A stretch of DNA of 64,000 bases from Gaiellasilicea sp035575835. Its GTDB lineage: Bacteria > Actinomycetota > Thermoleophilia > Gaiellales > Gaiellaceae. Location of the stretch: assembly GCA_035575835.1 (NCBI GenBank), contig DATLXM010000034.1, forward strand, positions 1 through 64,000. Direction: 5' to 3'. Within the stretch, counting starts at the first letter, position 1; each line of letters opens with the position of its first letter. Below, in pieces: positions 60,717 through 64,000 of this stretch. Both the position numbers and the translations under genes were made by a program. The notes below the pieces were generated by a model. The model saw only the letters and a program-made list of their open reading frames with translations, did not search any database and had not been told where the DNA came from.

Positions 60717-61087
60717 CAGCGATCAATCTCCTGGCCGCAGCCGTCGCGCTTGCAGACCCGGACGCGGACGAGCTCGCCCTTGATCTGCTTCTCCTTGATC
60801 CCGACGCGCGAGGGCAGCTTGCAGATCGGGCAGACGAGCATCACATTCGAGACGTCGACGGGAGCAGCCTTCTCGATCCGGCCGCCCGGCGCCATCTGGA
60901 CGCCGCCCATCCGGCTCGAGTCCCGGAGCGGCTTGGGCCGCGTGTGCCGGGTCATCACGTTCAGGTTCTCCACGATCACGCGCCGGTCGCCGGGACGTGC
61001 CTCGAGGATGCGACCCTGCTTGCCGCGGTCCTTGCCGGAGAGGATCTGCACGAGATCCCCCTTCTTGATCTTCATTTTCAGAGCCAT
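60716..61087 (-). CDS. rplX: Ribosomal protein L24
   Basis: A 123-residue assembly initiator. KIKKGDLVQILSGKDRGKQG (KOW motif) and VIVENLNVMTRHTRPKP are conserved. The C-terminal half shows CPICKLPSRVG and CKRDGCGQEIDR, four cysteines suggesting a zinc site. ATG 61087. Confidence 0.95.
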   Translation of the reverse strand: MALKMKIKKGDLVQILSGKDRGKQGRILEARPGDRRVIVENLNVMTRHTRPKPLRDSSRMGGVQMAPGGRIEKAAPVDVSNVMLVCPICKLPSRVGIKEKQIKGELVRVRVCKRDGCGQEIDR

Positions 61088-61092
61088 ATTTT

Positions 61093-61461
61093 CTAAAGCA
61101 CCTCTGGAGCCAGGCTGACGATCTTCATGAAATTCTTCTCGCGCAACTCGCGGGCGACGGGCCCGAAGATGCGAGTGCCGCGCGGGTTTCGAGCGGCGTC
61201 GATGATCACGGCTGCGTTCTCGTCGAACGCGATCTGCGTGCCGTCGTCGCGACCGAAGGGCTTCTTCGTCCGGACGACGACCGCTTTCACGACCTCGCCC
61301 TTCTTGACCGTGCCCTGCGGCGTCGCCGACTTGACGGTACCTACGATGATGTCGCCGACCCGCGCATACCGCCGCTTGGATCCGCCCATCACGCGGATAC
61401 AGAGTATCTCGCGGGCGCCGGTGTTGTCGGCGACGCGGAGCCGTGATTCCTGCTGGATCAC
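61093..61461 (-). CDS. rplN: Ribosomal protein L14
   Basis: A 122-residue protein. MIQQESRLRVADNTGAREIL, VGDIIVGTVKSATPQG and GTRIFGPVARELREKNFMKI are conserved. GTG 61461 overlaps the rpsQ stop (GTGA). Confidence 0.97.
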   Translation of the reverse strand: MIQQESRLRVADNTGAREILCIRVMGGSKRRYARVGDIIVGTVKSATPQGTVKKGEVVKAVVVRTKKPFGRDDGTQIAFDENAAVIIDAARNPRGTRIFGPVARELREKNFMKIVSLAPEVL

Positions 61462-62405
61462 TTCGCCACCTCGACGATCTCGGCGAGGCGCCAGTTCTTC
61501 GACTTCGAGAGCGGACGCGTCTCGACGATCCGGACGACGTCACCGACCTTCGCCTGATTCGTCTCGTCGTGGACGTGGAACTTCTTCGACTGCCGGATCA
61601 CCTTCTTGTAGCGCCGGTGCGTCTTGATCGTGTCGATCTTGACCACGATCGTCTTCTCCATCGCATCGGAGACGACGACGCCCTGGCGCTCCTGACGCCG
61701 GCCCAGCTCGTTCTCGGGCTTCGGGAGCCGGGTGATCGGCTTGCGCTCGGTCGCCTTCGTCCGCTGCGGACGCGTCTTCTGCGGGCGCAGCGAGCGGGGC
61801 AGGCGCTTCTTCTTCAGCTTGGGGCCGGACCGCGGGGCGGGCGCGGCGGCCTCGGCCGGAGACTGGGCGGCGGGCTCTTCGGCGACGGGCTCGTCGACGG
61901 CAGCTTCGGGCTCAGCCGCAGCTTCAGGCTCAGCCGCAGCTTCGGGCTCGACGGCCTGGGCGGGCTCGGCCTCGGCAACGGCGGCGGGCTCCTCGACGGC
62001 CTCGTCGGGCTCTCCAGCCTCCGCGGCGCCACCCACGGCCTGCGGGGTCGCCTCCTCGTCGGCGGGAACCTCGGCAACGGGCGCGTCGACCGTCTCGTCC
62101 GCGGGGGCCTCGTCGGCCTCGGCGGTGATCTCCGTCTCGCCGGCGGCGGGGGGTGCCTCCTCGGGCACGGCGACCATCGCCTCGTCGGCGGCCGGAACGT
62201 CCTCGGCGCCGACGGCCTCGACGGCCGCCTCCTCGACGGCGTCAGGCTCGGTCGCGGCGACAGCGGTTCCTGCGGCCTCGGGGGCATCCGCCGTGTCGGT
62301 CGACGCCGCCGGCGCGCCCTCGTCCACGGACGGGGCCGCGGCCTCGGTCGTCTCCTCGACAGGTGTCGCGTCGGCCTTCTTCTTCGGGGTCTTCTTCTCA
62401 GCCAT
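61458..62405 (-). CDS. rpsQ: Ribosomal protein S17 with a 235-residue N-terminal extension
   Basis: S17 normally has about 80-110 residues; this one has 315. The S17 core is residues 236-315: RRQERQGVVVSDAMEKTIVV, KTHRRYKKVIRQSKKFHVHD and VRIVETRPLSKSKNWRL. Before it lie a basic linker (192-235, KLKKKRLPRSLRPQKTRPQR) and an Ala/Glu/Pro/Val-rich acidic stretch (11-190) with AAAEPE repeats encoded by three 18-bp direct repeats near 61910-61950. The frame is uninterrupted from ATG 62405, 2 bp after rpmC, and no good internal start sits near residue 236. The tail is likely disordered; its role is unknown. Confidence 0.93.
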   Translation of the reverse strand: MAEKKTPKKKADATPVEETTEAAAPSVDEGAPAASTDTADAPEAAGTAVAATEPDAVEEAAVEAVGAEDVPAADEAMVAVPEEAPPAAGETEITAEADEAPADETVDAPVAEVPADEEATPQAVGGAAEAGEPDEAVEEPAAVAEAEPAQAVEPEAAAEPEAAAEPEAAVDEPVAEEPAAQSPAEAAAPAPRSGPKLKKKRLPRSLRPQKTRPQRTKATERKPITRLPKPENELGRRQERQGVVVSDAMEKTIVVKIDTIKTHRRYKKVIRQSKKFHVHDETNQAKVGDVVRIVETRPLSKSKNWRLAEIVEVAK

Positions 62406-62407
62406 CT

Positions 62408-62626
62408 CTACGCAGTCCTCGTTCCTTGGACGTGTTGCTTGCTCTCGCGCTCGTGGCGCACGGTCAGGATTCGGGCGATCTCGCGCTTGGCAGTGCGCAG
62501 CCGCGCGCTGTTCTCGAGCGCGCCGGTCGCGGACTGGAACCGGAGGTTGAAGAGCTCCTGACGGGTCTCCGCCATCTTCCGGTCGAGCTCCTCGTCGGTC
62601 AGGTCGCGCAATGCTCTAGCTCTCAA
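62408..62626 (-). CDS. rpmC: Ribosomal protein L29
   Basis: A 72-residue protein at the exit tunnel. RDLTDEELDRKMAETRQELF and NLRFQSATGALENSARLR are diagnostic. TTG 62626 fits the family N-terminus (MRARALRDL like MKAKELREL) and has GAGG eight bases upstream; it overlaps rplP by 11 bp. Confidence 0.95.
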   Translation of the reverse strand: MRARALRDLTDEELDRKMAETRQELFNLRFQSATGALENSARLRTAKREIARILTVRHERESKQHVQGTRTA

Positions 62627-63041
62627 AGAGATCAGCCTCTCTCCGGACGAACTTGGTCTTCACGGGCAGCTTCTGGCCGGCGAGTCGGAGCGCCTCCTTG
62701 GCGAGCGGCTCGGGGACGCCGGCGAGCTCGAACATGACCCGGCCGGGCTTGACGACGGCGACCCAGCCCTCGGGGGAGCCCTTACCGGAGCCCATCCGGG
62801 TCTCGGCGGGCTTCTTGGTCACGGACTTGTCCGGGAAAACGTTGATCCAGACCTTGCCGCCGCGCTTGATCTTGCGCGTCATCGCGATCCGGGCCGCCTC
62901 GATCTGCCGGTTGGTGAGCCAACCCGCCTCGAGCGCCTTGATCCCGTAGTCCCCGAACTGGACTTCGGTCTGACCCCGCGAGACGCCGCGACGGCGGCCC
63001 CGGTGGACCTTGCGGTACTTGACCTTCTTCGGAAGCAGCAT
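62616..63041 (-). CDS. rplP: Ribosomal protein L16
   Basis: A 141-residue protein of the peptidyl-transferase region. MLLPKKVKYRKVHRGRRRGV, AARIAMTRKIKRGGKVWINV and RMGSGKGSPEGWVAVVKPGR are diagnostic. ATG 63041 overlaps the rpsC stop by one base. Confidence 0.97.
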   Translation of the reverse strand: MLLPKKVKYRKVHRGRRRGVSRGQTEVQFGDYGIKALEAGWLTNRQIEAARIAMTRKIKRGGKVWINVFPDKSVTKKPAETRMGSGKGSPEGWVAVVKPGRVMFELAGVPEPLAKEALRLAGQKLPVKTKFVRREADLFES

Positions 63042-64000
63042 TAGGTCGTCTCACCACCCTGCTTCTCGGAACCCTGCTTCTCGGAACCACCGTCGTCCAG
63101 CTTCGTCTTGTCCTCGGTCTGCACCTTGGGAGTCGTCGTGTCGGGCGCGTCCGCGGCCGGCGCCGGGGTCGTCGCGACCTCCGGGACGCCAGTCGCCGGT
63201 GTGATGGCGGGCTGCTCGCGACCCTCGGCGCTGACGGCGTTCTCGTCCGTCCGCGGGCTCTCCACGTTCTGGCTGGGACGCTCGGTTCGATTCTGCGGGC
63301 GCGGACGGCTCGTACCGGCCGGACGGCCGCCGGAGCGGGGCCGGTCGCCGCCTCCCCCACCGGGTGCGCCGCCGGGACGGCCACCGGGACCGCCGGGGCC
63401 ACCGGGACGACCGCCGCCGGGACGGCGCGGCTTCTTGACGAGGCCGAGGCCCTCGCGATCCTGGCCGCGGGCGCGGGCGCTCTCGCGCGACGCGCCGAGG
63501 CCCTCCGCCGCACCGCCGCGGCGCCTGCGCGCCTGATCCTGGTCGCCGAGGCGCGTGTCCTTGCCGGTGGTGACGCCCTCGAAGCCCTCCGGCATGATCT
63601 CGCCCTTGTTGATCCAGACCTTGACGCCGATCCGACCGGCGGTCGTCTTCGCCTCGGCGAAGCCGTAATCGATGTCCGCGCGGATCGTGTGCAGCGGAAT
63701 CCGGCCTTCGGTGTAGCGCTCTGAGCGGCTCATCTCGCCGCCGCCCAGGCGACCCCCGCACTGGATCTTGATCCCCTGGGCGCCGGAGCGCATCGAGGAG
63801 GCGAGCGCACGCTTCATCGCGCGCCGGAAGCTGACCCTGTTCTGGAGCTGCTCCGCGATCGACTGGGCGACGAGCTTCGCATCGAGCTCGGGCCGCTTGA
63901 TCTCGTTGATGTTGATGTGCACGTTCTTGTTCGTGATCGCGTGCAGCTCCTTGCGAAGCGCGTCGACCTCGACCCCGGACTTGCCGATCACGATCCCGGG
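63041..64000 (-). CDS. rpsC: Ribosomal protein S3 (5' end cut), long C-terminal extension
   Basis: The N-terminus lies beyond the window. Visible: KH domain end (PGIVIGKSGVEVDALRKEL), VAQSIAEQLQNRVSFRRAMK, GRLGGGEMSRSERYTEGRIP and GVKVWINKGEIMPEGFEG. S3 should end soon after; instead about 175 residues follow: a basic part (QDQARRRRGGAAEG), a Gly/Pro/Arg stretch (RRPGGGRPGGPGGPGGRPGG) and an acidic end (EKQGSEKQGGETT). The C-terminal extension is much longer than in most bacteria. Confidence 0.95.
   Translation of the reverse strand, partial: PGIVIGKSGVEVDALRKELHAITNKNVHININEIKRPELDAKLVAQSIAEQLQNRVSFRRAMKRALASSMRSGAQGIKIQCGGRLGGGEMSRSERYTEGRIPLHTIRADIDYGFAEAKTTAGRIGVKVWINKGEIMPEGFEGVTTGKDTRLGDQDQARRRRGGAAEGLGASRESARARGQDREGLGLVKKPRRPGGGRPGGPGGPGGRPGGAPGGGGGDRPRSGGRPAGTSRPRPQNRTERPSQNVESPRTDENAVSAEGREQPAITPATGVPEVATTPAPAADAPDTTTPKVQTEDKTKLDDGGSEKQGSEKQGGETT

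Overview
The window is GC-rich, densely packed chromosomal DNA from a bacterium that looks actinobacterial. The pointers are a DUF2469 protein, a two-part GNAT acetyltransferase of actinobacterial type, Ku, a VanW-type wall protein, zinc-type (CxxC) S4 and S14, and a tilS-hpt-ftsH-fol-coaX neighbourhood. A deep lineage such as Thermoleophilia is my inference; no 16S rRNA gene is present to test it. I see no phage, plasmid, transposase or CRISPR array.

Layout. 1-4.4 kb: greA (cut by the window edge), dusB, two membrane proteins, coaX, DUF2469 and folK. 4.4-8.5 kb: two tandem secreted subtilases on the plus strand split the folate genes (folP-folB on one side, folK on the other). 8.5-12.8 kb: a translationally coupled DUF4129 / MoxR ATPase / DUF58 membrane cluster, then a repeat-rich spacer. 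13-17.9 kb: GNAT, histidine phosphatase, tilS, hpt and ftsH on the minus strand, most of them overlapping by GTGA. 17.9-23.3 kb: purine nucleoside phosphorylase, a lipid-kinase-family protein, an L,D-transpeptidase with an apparent frameshift, a thioesterase and a VanW protein. 23.4-34 kb: acyl-CoA metabolism (three acyl-CoA dehydrogenases, an SDR, a CoA-transferase, a TetR regulator) around a cell-wall island of two tandem amidases and a GH3 enzyme. 34-41 kb: a decayed lysyl-oxidase-like gene, HAD, CoA-binding, DoxX, tRNA-Pro, Nif3-like, an alpha/beta hydrolase, a small HTH-like gene behind a possible attenuator, Ku and an acyl-CoA synthetase. 41-47 kb: a probable copper-responsive DUF4396-DUF305 pair, two cell-wall proteins with related coiled coils, a LuxR-type response regulator and PBP4. 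47-51 kb: ligA, HAD, truA, NfeD and VOC. 51-64 kb: one long ribosomal operon (rpsC to rplQ, including secY, adk, map, infA and rpoA) running off the right edge.

General patterns. Many first genes have a TAnnnT box ending 6-9 bases before the start codon and no Shine-Dalgarno sequence, which suggests leaderless transcripts. Several divergent pairs share overlapping -10 boxes. Five convergent pairs interlock their stop codons on one CTAG. Several ribosomal proteins carry long Ala/Glu/Pro-rich tails; S17 is the extreme case at 315 residues.

The candidates most worth follow-up are the leader-peptide/attenuator element at 37.8-38.0 kb, the giant S17, the leaderless/bidirectional promoter pattern, and a 16-bp operator shared by a TetR gene and an acyl-CoA dehydrogenase operon.
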